Shown here in pieces: positions 11,528 through 22,325 of a DNA stretch of 64,000 nucleotides. The DNA comes from Erodium maritimum (lineage: Eukaryota > Streptophyta > Magnoliopsida > Geraniales > Geraniaceae), in contig OY997592.1 in NCBI GenBank assembly GCA_963921825.1, forward strand, positions 22,137,432-22,201,431, given 5' to 3'. A program made the position numbers and the translations under genes. Below the pieces are notes generated by a model. That model ran no database searches and had not been told where the DNA came from. It was given only the letters and a program-made list of their open reading frames with translations. Position 1 is the first letter of the stretch, and each line of letters starts with the position of its first letter.

Positions 11528-11566
11528 CGCCGATTTGACTGGCGTTGATCGGGAACGGTTCTTACA

Positions 11567-12440
11567 TGATGGATGTGGGTTTAAGAATATGAGGGATGTA
11601 GGTTTGAGAATATAGGTGTTGTGGGTTAAGAATATAGTGATGCGAGTTGAGAATATAAAGGATATGGTTTGAGAATAAATGGGAAATGAGTTTGAGAATA
11701 TGAGGGATGTAGGTTTGAGAACATAGGTGTTGTGGGTTTAGAATATAATGATGCGAGTTGAGAATATAAGGGATATGTTTTGAGAATAATAGGGAAATAA
11801 GTTTGAGTATATGAGGTATGTGAGTTTGAGAATATAGGTGATGTGGTTTGAGAATAACAGGGAAATAAGTTTGATAATATGAGAAATATGGTTTGAGAAC
11901 AAAAGAGATGTGAGTTTGAGAAAGAGACGTGGGTTTGAGAGTATTGAACCTGCACACTCAACCACAACACGCCAAGTGTCGTGCTCAGAAAATGCTCCCA
12001 TTTTTTTATAAGTCAAATTCACTAATTTAATGATTCCCCCTTCGTTTCAACTCCGGTTTATTTTTTTCTTGCGTCAATATTCTTTTTTTTTCAAGAGCTT
12101 TGAAAAAAAATAGTGGATTGAATATGTTTTGATGTGTTTTTGGATACGAGGTGTGGATGTGTGGATATGAGTGCCAAAAGTTATGATGTGGTTTGCAAAT
12201 ATAGATGTTCTAGATTGAGAATATTGTGATGTGAGTTGATAATATGTGAGATATGGTTTGAGAATATGAGGGATGTGAGTTTGAGAATATGAGGGATGTA
12301 TGTTTGAAAATACAAGTGTTGTGGGTTGAGAATAAGGTGATGCGAGTTGAGAATACGAGAGATATGGTTTGAGAATAAGAGGAATGTGAGTTTGAGAATT
12401 AAAGAGATGTATGTTTGAGAATATAATAGATATGGTTTGC
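11567..12440. repeat. GA-rich minisatellite, block 3
   Basis: This is the longest block of the TTGAGAATATGAGGGATGTG-type units, at 11567-11945 and again at 12190-12440. A spacer of about 240 bp between them repeats the 7570-7800 spacer. The overlapping minus ORFs of 94-131 residues here are the translated repeat (SQTYFP-like text) and are not genes. Confidence 0.85.
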
Positions 12441-12660
12441 GAATAGTGTGTCTATTGTAATTTTTTCTTGTACATGTCTTTTGTTGCTTCAAAACATATT
12501 CAATATGCTACTTGATTGATAGATCTTGGAAAAAGAAAATTATTGGTGGAATAAAAAAGTTAAATCGAAATTGAAACGAAGCGGGAAAGGTCAAATTAAT
12601 AAAGTTGGTGAAAAAAAGAAAGAACATTTTCAGTGTTAGTGTTGTTGAATTCACATATTC
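11941..12660. repeat. inverted repeat flanking the minisatellite
   Basis: The spacer at about 11945-12140 reappears in reverse complement at about 12485-12660. Paired landmarks include 'attgaatatgttttga' (12117) with 'tcaaaacatattcaat' (12488), and 'cgtttcaac' (12042) with 'gttgaaacg'-like text (12571). The arms are imperfect and enclose minisatellite units. The structure resembles a foldback-type DNA element or part of one. No target duplication could be fixed. Confidence 0.55.
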
Positions 12661-13445
12661 AGAATCGTAAAGAGAGTGCGCATTATGTAACTAAATTACT
12701 TATTTGCCCTTAGAATGACACGCGTGCATGAAATTGGGAAAAAATTCGTTCTTTTTGACGTGAACCATTGATCTTGCGAGATGAATGGCTCTCATACAGT
12801 TCATAGGTTCACATTTTAAATGGGGTTCACACCTGAAAGCCCCCTATATATACATATATGGTTTAACGTACAAACCACCCTTATTGTGGAACCTAAGGAA
12901 TCATGAGAACCATAGGATGCACACGCGCTGACGTCATTGAAATGTGTACACGTTTTTTTTCCATTGGCAATTTTCTTAATAACACGAACTTTCCCGTCAT
13001 TTTCCGCGTTGTAGCACATGTTGACCACACCTATAACGCACAAAGGTACTAGCACCCATGTATGTAACGTACTAGTAGTTGTGTATGTAAGGTATCAGTA
13101 TCACAACATAAAGGATACCAACACTTTTTTGTATATAAAGTACCAACACTTTGCATGTTGGTAACAACACTTGTGTATGTAGAGTATCGGGACTTGTGTA
13201 TATAATGTACCCGAACTTTACGTATTGGTCCCAAGACTTGTGTATGTAAGGTACCAACACATTTTGTGCGTGAGTGCATGCGTTCAACCACATTATAATA
13301 GCATCAACGTGCGCAAAAAAGGACATATGTTAGCATCTTGCGCGCTCCGATAACATCAGCGCACGCACATCCGGTGGTTCCTGTGCGTTCTCAGTTTGCA
13401 TAATAAGGATGTGTTCTCATTTGATAACATATATACTGGGGCGGT
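12661..13445. other. no gene seen; imperfect repeat at 13030-13290
   Basis: Six-frame translation shows no recognisable protein. From about 13030 to 13290 there is an imperfect array of units of roughly 30-40 bp built around GGTACCAACACTTGTGTATG. Similar units in reverse orientation occur at 21830-22010 beyond element A, and element A is inserted (duplication GCGGT) between the two. Confidence 0.5.
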
Positions 13446-15124
13446 TGTTGGGTCTTAAGGTAGGGTTGGAGATGAACCAACTCACAACGGAAAATCAATG
13501 AAAACCAAGAGACGATTAAAACCATGGAACAACTAACAAAGAATGGATTCACAAGAGAAAAATTCAGCACTATTTCTAACCAAAACAAGAACACCGGGTA
13601 ACGAATGATTGGCTTGAGTCTCCAAGACGCCTACGTATCCACATGGGAGTCAAAGCCACGTAGTTCTTATATTTGAGGACTCAAGAACACAAAAATGGAG
13701 GTGAGAGCTTGCCTTGGCCGAAATTGCCATGGAGAGGAGGGAGAAGTTGTGTTTCATATTATTGGCTTGTGTTTGTTATGTTGAAAAAAAATGACTTAAA
13801 CATATCAAACTCCATCAACTTGTCAAACTAAAAGCATGGGACAAGTATGGTGTCAGGTAAGGTGTAAATAGGACAGAGTATGACTAGACAAGATGGGGTT
13901 AGGTGGTGAATCACCAACACGTTAATCCCTGTCTTGCTTACTTAGTACTAATTAATCAAGACTTGATTAATTAGTTGCATGGGCCTTGGTTGCATGGGCC
14001 TCTAGGAACATGGCCTGTGGCCATTCCCAACGAGGTCTCGTGATGCGCTCATCGCCTCCAAGCCTTCCATACCAGAAATGTCCGACATTATCCGACGTGA
14101 TCAATCCCAAGACTCCAAGCCTTGTCTCGATCCATAATGTCCTATTCACTTACGGGCACATGACCCAAAACCCAGTTTTGGTCATGTCCCGAGACAACTC
14201 CATTTTGACCATTCTCCATAAATGTGTCAATGAGTTTCATCTTCCGGTGTGACCCTTAGGTTTATGCATGTCAATAGATCAACGTTAAATCCAATTTTAC
14301 TTGATCATATTTAAGTGGCAACTAAGGAGACTTTAGTATGTCCTAACACTGCACAACGAATCGACCCTGTCGATTCTAACCTTTCTGTCGTCCCTATCAT
14401 TATCCTTTTTATCACCGACATCCTGATTGAGATAAGGCATATAGCCGTCATCCTTATTATTCTCGATCACTGTTCCTTGATATGTGAGATGACTGAATAT
14501 ATGATACCCAATATCATGTGCATGGCCATTATAATCTTTCAGTCATTCTCGATCAAGCGGCTGAGAACCGATATCTTTCCCATACCGTAGTATGAGGGAT
14601 AAATCCCTTAGTCGTCTTTTGTGTCACTCATGCAGTCCGTCCCCAAGCGAATCCTGGCCATATTGGAAGCTTGTTACGGACAACGTTAGACTCAGGTCAA
14701 ACTCAAGTGTTTATTGCATAACGATCACAAAGAATCCTTGGTCTAAGGACACATGCCAAGCTACGACAATGAATATGTTCATGACTTTATCTATGACACA
14801 TATTCATTTTGGGTCATCTAATATCATGTCCCACATGATATCTATGATCAGACTCTGGAATCGCATTCCGATGACTAACAGAACGTAACTCATAAAGAGC
14901 AATCTTTCATACTAGTCACTTCTAGTGAAGCTTTGTTGACTAGGGACCCATCGAGTGTAATCTATCTCGATCTATGGTTCTATTCGCATGGTGGGCATAG
15001 ATCAGAGCACACATCGATATATTACTCCAACACATAAGTAATATAAAACCGCTTTAATTTTATTACTAACGATGATATATACATATGGACATTTCGGATT
15101 GAACTATGGGCACTAAGACTAACA
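13446..15124 (-). repeat. 3' LTR of element A (1679 bp)
   Basis: Bounded in plus orientation by TGTTGGGTCTTAAGG and CACTAAGACTAACA. Immediately right of it is the polypurine tract. It contains the family-1 palindrome at 13947-13975. Confidence 0.92.
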
Positions 15125-15135
15125 ATCTCCCACTT
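15125..15135 (-). promoter_or_regulatory. polypurine tract of element A
   Basis: ATCTCCCACTT in plus is AAGTGGGAGAT on the element strand, directly abutting the 3' LTR. This is the plus-strand DNA primer site used in reverse transcription; the same motif precedes the LTR in element E. Confidence 0.88.
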
Positions 15136-15275
15136 CCCCTAGTTCCAATCTAAACTCCAATATGTCCCCATCTACTTTACATGTCTAACATGTTTAGACA
15201 GCGACACTACCTTAGTCAAAGGGTTGGCTATGTTATCATCTGTTGCAATATAGGTTATCTTTACTTCACCTCGGT

Positions 15276-15557
15276 TCAGTATTTCTTTGATGAGATGGAT
15301 ACGCCGCAGTACATGTTTGGATTTTTTATGCGATCTGGGCTTTTAGCTTGCTCAATGTCCCTTGTGTTGTCGCAAAATGGATTCACCGGGATGGATGGGT
15401 TTTTAATTACACCCAACCCTGCTGTGAATTTCCAAATCCACATAGCCTCCTTAGTTGCCTCTGCAGCATCCAAGTACTTGGCCTTTGTCGTAGATTCGGC
15501 AACGATAGCTTGCTTTATGCTCTCCCAGCTAAAAGCTCCACCATTCCGCGTAAACAT
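15276..15557 (-). pseudogene. copia RNase H, element A
   Basis: The 93-residue minus frame includes GGAFSWESIKQAIVAESTTKA, EATKEAMWIWKF and NPFCDNTRDIEQAKSP. These are the Ty1/copia RNase H motifs: the 'SW.S.KQ..VA.STTEAEY' block (here AKYLDAAE) and the DN(T/R) catalytic aspartate. The domain degrades the RNA strand of the RNA:DNA hybrid. It is separated from the RT by about 390 bp that contain frameshifts and a deletion of about 75-80 bp relative to element D (near 15640). Confidence 0.85.
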
Positions 15558-15943
15558 ATGTCCTGACTAACTTCTAAAGTCATCTAGATCCGTCTGTAAA
15601 ACTAGCGTCTACTTATCCTTCGACGACTAGTTCAACATCATTTTTCCCCAAGGGTTACACTGATGTCTACTGGTACAACACAAGGCATATGAGACGTCTG
15701 GTCTCGTATATGTCATGGCATATAATCGATCCTGCCCCCCCCCTCCCCCTAGGGGCATGGGATTTACATCATCCTTTTCAGCTCATCGGGTGTTTTAGGA
15801 CACCGAGTCTTGATGAAATGAAAGCCATGAAGAGCGGGTAAGAATCCTATCTTTGAATCGAGCATTGAGAACCCACTCAATGCCTTGTTCACATAGATGC
15901 TCTGAGTTAATCCCAAGACCTCTTTGTGTGATCTCTATATATC

Positions 15944-16650
15944 TTAATCCCTAAGATATAAGGAGCATCGCCTAAGTCCTATATTGCGAAACACTTCCGC
16001 AACCAAGCTTTTAGTCTCGAGCAAGGTTGGGATGTCGTCTCCATTGAGCACCAGAAAGGCAATCTTTCTCCCACAAGCATTCTTACAAACGCAAGGGTCA
16101 ACCTCGTTCTTGATGAAGCCAAATCTAATTACCGCTTCATCAAAACAAAGGTTCCAACTCCGAGAAGCTTGTTTCAATCCACAAATGGATTTCAATAACT
16201 TATAAATATATCCCTTAATTCTTCGGATCGTCAAAACCTTTGGGATGAGACATACAAACGTCCTTAGTTAAATTCCCGTTTAAAAGCGGTTTTGACATCC
16301 ACTTGTCACATCTCGTAATCAAGATACGAGACTATATCAAGAAGAATCTGGATAGATTTGACCATGGCCACTGGTGAGAAGGTTTCCTCATAGTCAATCC
16401 CTTGGATCTTCCTATAACCTTTCGCAACCAGTTGGTCCTTGAAGGTTCGAGGGTTGCCGTCCATGTCTATCTTCACCTTGAAGATCCATTTGCATTTGAT
16501 GGTCCTCACACCATTGATAAGATCAACCAGTTCCCAGAGTTGGTTGTCCGACATGGATTGCATTTCCTCCCTCATGGCTCCCAGCCATAATTCGGAGTCG
16601 GGCCCATCCACGACTTCCTGAAAGGTGGCTGGATCATCGTGATCCACCAT
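15944..16650 (-). pseudogene. copia reverse transcriptase lacking YVDD, element A
   Basis: The 16306-16650 frame has the RT N-terminus (MSDNQLWELVD, IKCKWIFKVKIDMDGN, YEETFSPVAMVKS). The 15944-16234 frame continues with YKLLKSICGLKQASRSWNL, GFIKNEVDPCVCKNA and then FLVLNGDDIPT. In element D the corresponding text is VLYVDDILLIRNDIPT, so seven residues including the catalytic YVDD are missing, in frame (about 16041). The same deletion is in element F. Family-1 copies could therefore not reverse-transcribe themselves and would need an enzyme supplied in trans. Confidence 0.88.
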
Positions 16651-17042
16651 GATTTAATTGTCACCTCCGGATACCATATCTTGGAGGTGGACGACTGATC
16701 CTTTCAGATCTCCTTGGACCTTCCTGAATTGTAACAAGAAGTGGTTCTTACTCTACGACCATCTCTGGCTCCCTCTCTACTGGGTTGTTAATTGGTTTAG
16801 AAGGATCTTTACCATCCTGAATTTCTTCGAGATGCACAGTCCTCCCAATGACGTCTTTGGAAACAAAACTCTTTTTTCATGAAGACCCAACCCCAAGCGA
16901 CGAACACCATGTTCTCACTGGGTTTGTAGAAGTAGTATAACCCTTGTTGCTTTGGGATACCCCACGAAGGAGCATATCTCAGATCTTGGTTTGAGCTTAG
17001 TTGAAACCAAATGTTTCACATAAGCCTCGCAACCACAAATCT

Positions 17043-17596
17043 TTAGGAGCGGGCATCTTCCCATGCCATTTCTAAAATGGTTTCCCTTCCACAGCCTTCG
17101 TCAGAGCCCGATTCACTATGAATGCGGTCGTCTCTATAGCATAACCCTAGAAAGAGATTGGGAGATCCGTCCAACGGATCATGGATCGGACCATATCCAA
17201 TAAAGTTCGATTTCTCCGCTCGGGCACAACATTCAACTGTTGTGTTCCGGGAGGAGTCCATTTTGAAAAGATCCCACTCATCACCAGATGATCTAAAAAC
17301 TCTGTGGTGAAGTATTTTCCACCTCGATCCAATCGAAGTGTCTCAATACTTTTCCCGAGCCGGTTTTCTACTTCAGTCTTGAACTCTTTGAATTTATCAA
17401 AAGCTTCAAACTTATGTCTTATTGAACAAACAAAACCATATATACTATAATCGTTAGTAAATGTGATGAAGTAGCTAAAACCCCTCTTGGCCAGCAAACC
17501 TATTGGTCCACACACATCCGAGTGTATCAGCCCCAATAATTCACCCGCTCTTTCACCGCGACCGATAAAGGGCACTTTAGTCATATTTCCCATCAA
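17043..17596 (-). pseudogene. copia integrase, element A
   Basis: The main frame (17147-17596) runs MTKVPFIGRGERAGEL, IHSDVCGPIGLL (first catalytic Asp), ITFTNDYSIYGFV, LRLDRGGKYF (second Asp) and VPERRNRTLLDM (catalytic Glu). The D,D-35-E triad positions are thus recognisable. The zinc-binding HHCC region is to the right, split off by a frameshift near 17600-17640. Text further left to 16880 is the degenerate C-terminus and hinge. The enzyme inserts cDNA into the genome; this copy is broken. Confidence 0.87.
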
Positions 17597-17638
17597 ATAA
17601 GCCTTTCACCTATCGATCGAATGAAATTCGAATCGACC

Positions 17639-18043
17639 TTAAAGCCCGTACTTCTGAAGTGCTGATAGGCGCTTCTTGTTTATTCGGCACAAATGACAGT
17701 CCCATAACAAAGTTAGGTTTAAATCGTTGGATTTAGACCTCTTGATATTTAAATAATATATAGAACTAGAGGAATTGTTACCCATATCTAATATGTACAA
17801 TCCTCCAACCAAGTTAGTATTAGCATAAAACATATCATTGCATAGAACATTGAAAACTTCATTTCCAATATTAACATTATATCCTTCCTTGTCAAACACG
17901 GATACAGATATAATATTCCTACTGAAAGTATGTAAGAAATATACATTATACAATAATAAGACAAGGCAACTTGGCAAAGCAAGACTCATTGATCCTACAG
18001 TAGTTGCCAAAACTATGAGGTCCACTTCGTGCTTTCCAAACAT
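17639..18043 (-). pseudogene. copia protease end and GAG-pre-integrase, element A
   Basis: The 134-residue frame contains NVYFLHTFSRNIISVS, DKEGYNVNIGNEVF and LYILDM. It ends with LLWDCHLCRINKKRLSALQKYG, a decayed form of the 'LWH.RLGH....' HHCC zinc-binding start. The aspartic protease motif should lie to the right (18044-18115), where 'VLDTG'-type text is interrupted by stops. It resembles the equivalent segments of C, D, E and F. Confidence 0.75.
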
Positions 18044-18277
18044 CTCCTACTTTCAACCATTATACGTTAGTGCATGTGTGAGATTCAGTCCTAGTATCTA
18101 ATACCCATGAATCGTTAGAAGTAGAGAGATGTAGCTCTATAGAGTTAATACCGGATGAAGGCACGGTCCCACCGCCCTTCCTTAGATCATCCAGTTTTCC
18201 TAATGAAGGCGCAGTCCTACTGCCCTTCTTCAGATTATCCGGGCTATTTGATGAAGGCGCAGTCCCACTGCCCTTCT

Positions 18278-18652
18278 TCAGATCAGCCGTAAACTTCCTA
18301 TAATCTCGGTTCCAATGAATAGACTATTGGTAGTAGAAGCAGACATTCTCAGGTGTCTCATCTTTCCCGCCAAGTGCGCATGGGGCCCACCCTTGCCACT
18401 TCCAATTCCCTTGTTGACCATCAAAATATCCTTTGATTCCAGATCCGTGATATTCTTGTCAGTAGTTAATGACACTTCATGTAACTCTGATATGGTCTTA
18501 GTGAAAGCCTTGTCAAGGACATATTCTTTGCGTTCAGACTTGAGTACTATCCTCAAAATTCTGTACCAGTCTAAATAGTTTGTCCCATTAAGTTTGACCC
18601 TGTCAAGAAAGGTTTTTAATGACAAACTATTAATGTTCTCTGAATTTTCCAT
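18278..18652 (-). pseudogene. copia gag, element A, internally deleted
   Basis: The frame opens with an ATG at 18652. It begins SLKTFLDRVKLNGTNYLDWYRILRIVL, the conserved N-terminus of plant copia gag. After ERKEYVLDKAF it jumps to ISELHEVSLTTDKNITDLESKDILMV, so most of the central gag is missing compared with full-length plant copia gag. The nucleocapsid zinc knuckle lies near 18315-18350 and has changed from C..C to CFYYQ followed by a stop. Gag forms the virus-like particle; this version would probably not. Confidence 0.8.
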
Positions 18653-19537
18653 TTGATCTACAATAGATAAAATTCAACCAGTAAACTGAATAAATTTTAT
18701 GAAGATCAAGCTTAAACACCAACAGTCGATTTTATACCTTTAGAATCTAAAACCAAGATCCTTGATTCACTCGATTAATCTGAACTAATGATCACCACTT
18801 AATCGAGCTATGTAGATAAGACTCCATCCAATCACATCCAATGTGACTCTTGGCTAGGGTATGTACTTATGCACACGACTTACCCTATTTGTTACCCTAG
18901 CTCAACCTCAGGTTGAGAATCGTAGTCGGGTCCACCAATTTTCAACTATGACTCGTCACTATGTAGGTGCTACGCTAATGCGCACGACACCCACATATGT
19001 CGTCCAAACCTACTACCCCACTTTCCCATGGATGCTCCGCTAATGCGCACGACACCCATAGGACGGGGAGGTAGTAAGGTGTTTATAATTGGGAGGTATC
19101 GGACATGACCCGTTTTTACTTGTCCGGTCGTGTTTAAAACTTTGGCACATCCTAGATGCGATGAGCACATCAACTACATTCCAAATGAAATGATGCCTCA
19201 AATTATATCCAATGTAATTCTTCCTTTGAACTCATCAACTACGTCCAATGCAATGACGGTTCTAAGGGCTCACATACAATGCTTAAAATTCCAGTTTCAT
19301 CTTTGCATATGAGGTGATATGCTCGGTAAATAAAGTTAAAGCATGCAATTCTAAAACACATAGACTTAATCATGCATAAACTAAACCAAGCATAAAGCGA
19401 TAAATGTGCACATAATAGCTCCCTAAACTAACTCCCTCTAGCTTCTTGAGCTCCATTGACTCCAAGCCGATGCCAAAACCTGAAAAGCCACCAAATGACC
19501 TTTTCGCCCTTTCTTTGAACCCCGAAGGTAGCACGGG
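18653..19537 (-). other. untranslated leader of element A
   Basis: No ORF of note. It contains two copies of a CTCCGCTAATGCGCACGACA motif (near 18970 and 19035) and repeated ACATCCAATGTAA-like words. The same layout recurs in the leaders of C (40019-41646) and D (about 45860-46585), so it is a conserved leader of the related families, perhaps a packaging region. Confidence 0.55.
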
Positions 19538-19547
19538 TCTGATACCA
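19538..19547 (-). promoter_or_regulatory. primer-binding site of element A (tRNA-iMet)
   Basis: TCTGATACCA in plus is TGGTATCAGA on the element strand, one base inside the 5' LTR. It is complementary to the 3' end of plant initiator-Met tRNA, the standard copia primer; the next two bases (CC) differ from the usual GC. Confidence 0.87.
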
Positions 19548-19548
19548 C

Positions 19549-21225
19549 TATTAGGTCTCAAAGTAGGGTTGGAGATGAATCAACTCGCAGCAAAAAATCA
19601 ATGAAAACCAAGAGACGATTAAAACCATGAAACAACTAACAAAGAATGGATTCACAAGAAAAAATTCAGCACTATTTCTTACCAAAACAAGAACACCGGG
19701 TAACGAATGATTGCCTTGAGTCTCCAAGACGCCTACGTATCCACATGGGAATCAAAGCCACGTAGTTCTTCTCTTTGGGGACTCAAGAACACAAAAATGG
19801 AGGTGGGAGCTTGCCTTAGCCGAAATTGCCATGGAGAGGAGGGAGAAGTTGTGTTTCCTATTCTTGTCTTGTGTTTGTTATGTTGAAAAAAAATGACTTA
19901 AACATAACAAACTCCGTCAACTTGTCAAACTAAAAGCATGACACAAGTATAGTGTCAAGTAAGGTGTAAATAGGACAAAGTATGGCTAGACAAGATGGGG
20001 TTAGGTACTAAATCACCAACACCTTAGTCCTTGTCTTGCTTACTTAGTACTAATTAATCAAGACTTGATTAATTAGTTCCATGAGCCTTGGTTGCATGGG
20101 CCTCTTGGAACATGGCCCGTGCCATTTCCAACGAGGTCACGTGATGCGCTCATTGCCTCCAAGCCTTCCATACCGAAAATGTCCAACATTATCCGACGTG
20201 ATCAATCCCAAGACTTCAAGCCTTGTCTCGATCCGTAATGTCCTATTCACTTACGGGCACATGACCCAAAACCCAATTTTGTTCATGTCCCGATACAACT
20301 CCCTTTTGACCATTATCCATAAATGTGTCAATGAGTTTCATCCTCCGGTGTGACCTTTAGGTTTATGCATGTCAATAGATCAACGTAAAATCCCATTTTA
20401 CTTGATCCTATTTAAGTGGCTACTAACGAGACTTTAGTATTGCCTAACACTGCATAACGAATCGACCATGTTGATTCTAACCTTTCCGTTGTCCCTATCA
20501 TTATCCTTTAATCACCGATATCCTAATTGAGATAAGGCATAGAGTCGTCATCCTTATTATTCTCAATGACTGTTTCTTGATATGTGAGATGACTGAATAT
20601 ATGATACCCAATATCATGTGCATGGCCATGCTAATCTTTCGTTCACTCTCGATCAAGCGGTCGAGAACCGATATATTTCCCATATCGTAGTATGGGGGAT
20701 AAATCCCTTAGCCATCTTTCGTATCAGTCATGTAGTCCGTCCCTAATCCAGTCATGGCCGTTATGGAAGCCTTGTTACGGACACCATTAGGCTCAATTCA
20801 AACTCAGTTGTTTACTGCATAGCGATCACAAAGACTCCTTGGTCTAAGGACACATGACAAATTACGACAATGAATATGTTCATGTCTTGATCTATAGCAC
20901 ATATTCATGTCAGTTCATCCAAAATCATGTCCCACATGATATCTATGATCAGACTCCGGAATCCCATTCCAATGACTAACAGAAAGTAAGTCATAAAGAG
21001 TCATCTTTCATACTAGTCGCTTCTAGTGAAGCTTTGTTGACTGGGGACCCATCGAGTGTGATCTATCTCGATCTATGGTTCTATTCGCATGGTGGGCATA
21101 GATCAGAGCACACATCGATATATTACTCTAACACATAAGTAATATAAAGCCGCTTTAACTTTATGGCTAACAATGATATATACATTTGGACATTTAGGAT
21201 TGAACTACGGGCACTAAGACTTTTA
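19549..21225 (-). repeat. 5' LTR of element A (1677 bp)
   Basis: Plus orientation: begins TATTAGGTCTCAAAGTAGGG (decayed TGTTGGGTCTC) and ends CACTAAGACTTTTA, followed by the duplication GCGGT. It is collinear with the 3' LTR over its length, with scattered substitutions. Confidence 0.92.
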
Positions 21226-21230
21226 GCGGT

Positions 21231-22325
21231 ATCTAGGGATTGCAAAACGCCCTGCCCCCGACATGGACCCGACATCCCTGCCTCGTGCGTTCGGGTAGGG
21301 ATTTTTTAAGCGGCGTTGAGTACGAGTAGATAAACGAGAATTTTGTCAGAGGCGGGGCGGGGTGGGGAAAGACATCTCCTCCCCGCGCCCGTACTATTTT
21401 TTTAAAGTAAAATATATTATAATAATATATATCTTTATGTGCATTCACATATTATCTAAAGCCTTACAATTGATAACCATATGTTGTATTTGGATAAATA
21501 AAAAATAAATGTAGATGTGATCCTTTATATTTTCATGATTCACATGAGTCCAGGGCGAGAACGGGGTGGGGAATACCTGTTCCCCGCGTGGCAAGATCGG
21601 GGAAGAGAATCCCTCGGGCGGGGTCCACACGGGTCAGTACACGGGGCGAAGATGCAGGGCGGGGACGTGGCACGGGGTCCCCCTATTCCCCCTAGAGGTA
21701 TCAAATACAAACCTGTCTTATCGTTCAAACTAAGAACCTTGGTAGGCCATTAGATATAAACAATTAACTTTTTTGCGTTGTTGTAGCGCGCATTGACCGC
21801 TACTATAACGCGTGTTGACCATGAATGTAGTGTACTCTTGCACCAAAAATGTTGGTACCGTGCACACAAAGTGCTAGTACATTACACACAATGGTGTTGT
21901 TCTTACATGCAAAGGGTTGATACCTTACATACAAAAAAAGGTTAATACCTTACGTACAATGTTTTTGGAACTTACATACACGGATATTGGTACCTTCCAT
22001 ACATGTGTGCTATATGGGTTTGCAAAAACATTCTATCATCCGCTCCACCCACGTATCCGCCCGGTTAACTATCCATCTAATATCCATTCACATATAAATG
22101 GATGGATAGTGGATCAAACTTTATTGATCCGCAACAATATGGCGGATTCCAGATTAGGGTAGCTAGATCCGTGGATGATTCACCCACCCACACATGTTAC
22201 TAGGCTCAATTTAATACATACAGTTTAACCAACCATACTACAAAAGTCATCACCAGTTGACTCAAATACATCTGTGGAATCAATATTTTTATAATATAAT
22301 CATGTGTAGTGAAATTCTAGTTAGG
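21231..22325. other. no gene; GC-rich dyad region and minisatellite-like units
   Basis: Two GC-rich arms (about 21241-21395 and 21545-21705, runs of GGCGGGG and CCCCGC) flank an AT-rich core. Their partial inverse similarity suggests a foldback or hAT-like non-autonomous element, but no clean terminal repeat or duplication was found. From 21830 to 22010 lie imperfect units of the GTTGGTACCTTACATACA type, the reverse of those at 13030-13290. From 22020 to 22325 I see nothing recognisable. Confidence 0.4.

Larger units (their letters stand above)
7867..11566 (-). mobile_element. Ty3/gypsy chromovirus G1, internally deleted
   Basis: The left LTR (7867-10608) starts TGTCATACCCCGAATTC and ends CGGTACTTACA. 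It is followed by a polypurine tract on the minus strand (10609-10626, ATCTACCCCCCTTAAAGG in plus) and by the C-terminal integrase and chromodomain. At 11528-11566 only the last 39 bp of the second LTR remain (CGCCGATTTGACT to GGTTCTTACA), fused directly to integrase. Flanks are TGAGG (7862-7866) and TGATG (11567-11571), a target duplication with one mismatch. So gag, protease, RT, RNase H and nearly all of the 5' LTR were deleted after insertion. Confidence 0.85.
13446..21225 (-). mobile_element. Ty1/copia element A, structurally complete (family 1)
   Basis: The 7780-bp element has LTRs at 13446-15124 and 19549-21225 and the duplication GCGGT on both sides (13441-13445 and 21226-21230). On the minus strand the order is 5' LTR, primer-binding site, leader, gag, protease, integrase, RT, RNase H, polypurine tract and 3' LTR, the copia order. 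The 5' LTR's outer end has decayed from TAACA to TTTTA. All coding regions are frameshifted or deleted, and the RT has lost YVDD. It is the only copy here with both ends and the duplication preserved. Confidence 0.93.

Noticed and set aside
11562-12022. Overlapping minus-strand ORFs of 94-131 residues with repeated SQTYFP/ILKLI text
   Set aside because: They are translations of the GA-rich minisatellite in several frames; all frames lack stops because of the repeat composition.
13020-13290. CRISPR-like array
   Set aside because: Units are imperfect and of uneven spacing, spacers are not unique, and the DNA is plant nuclear.
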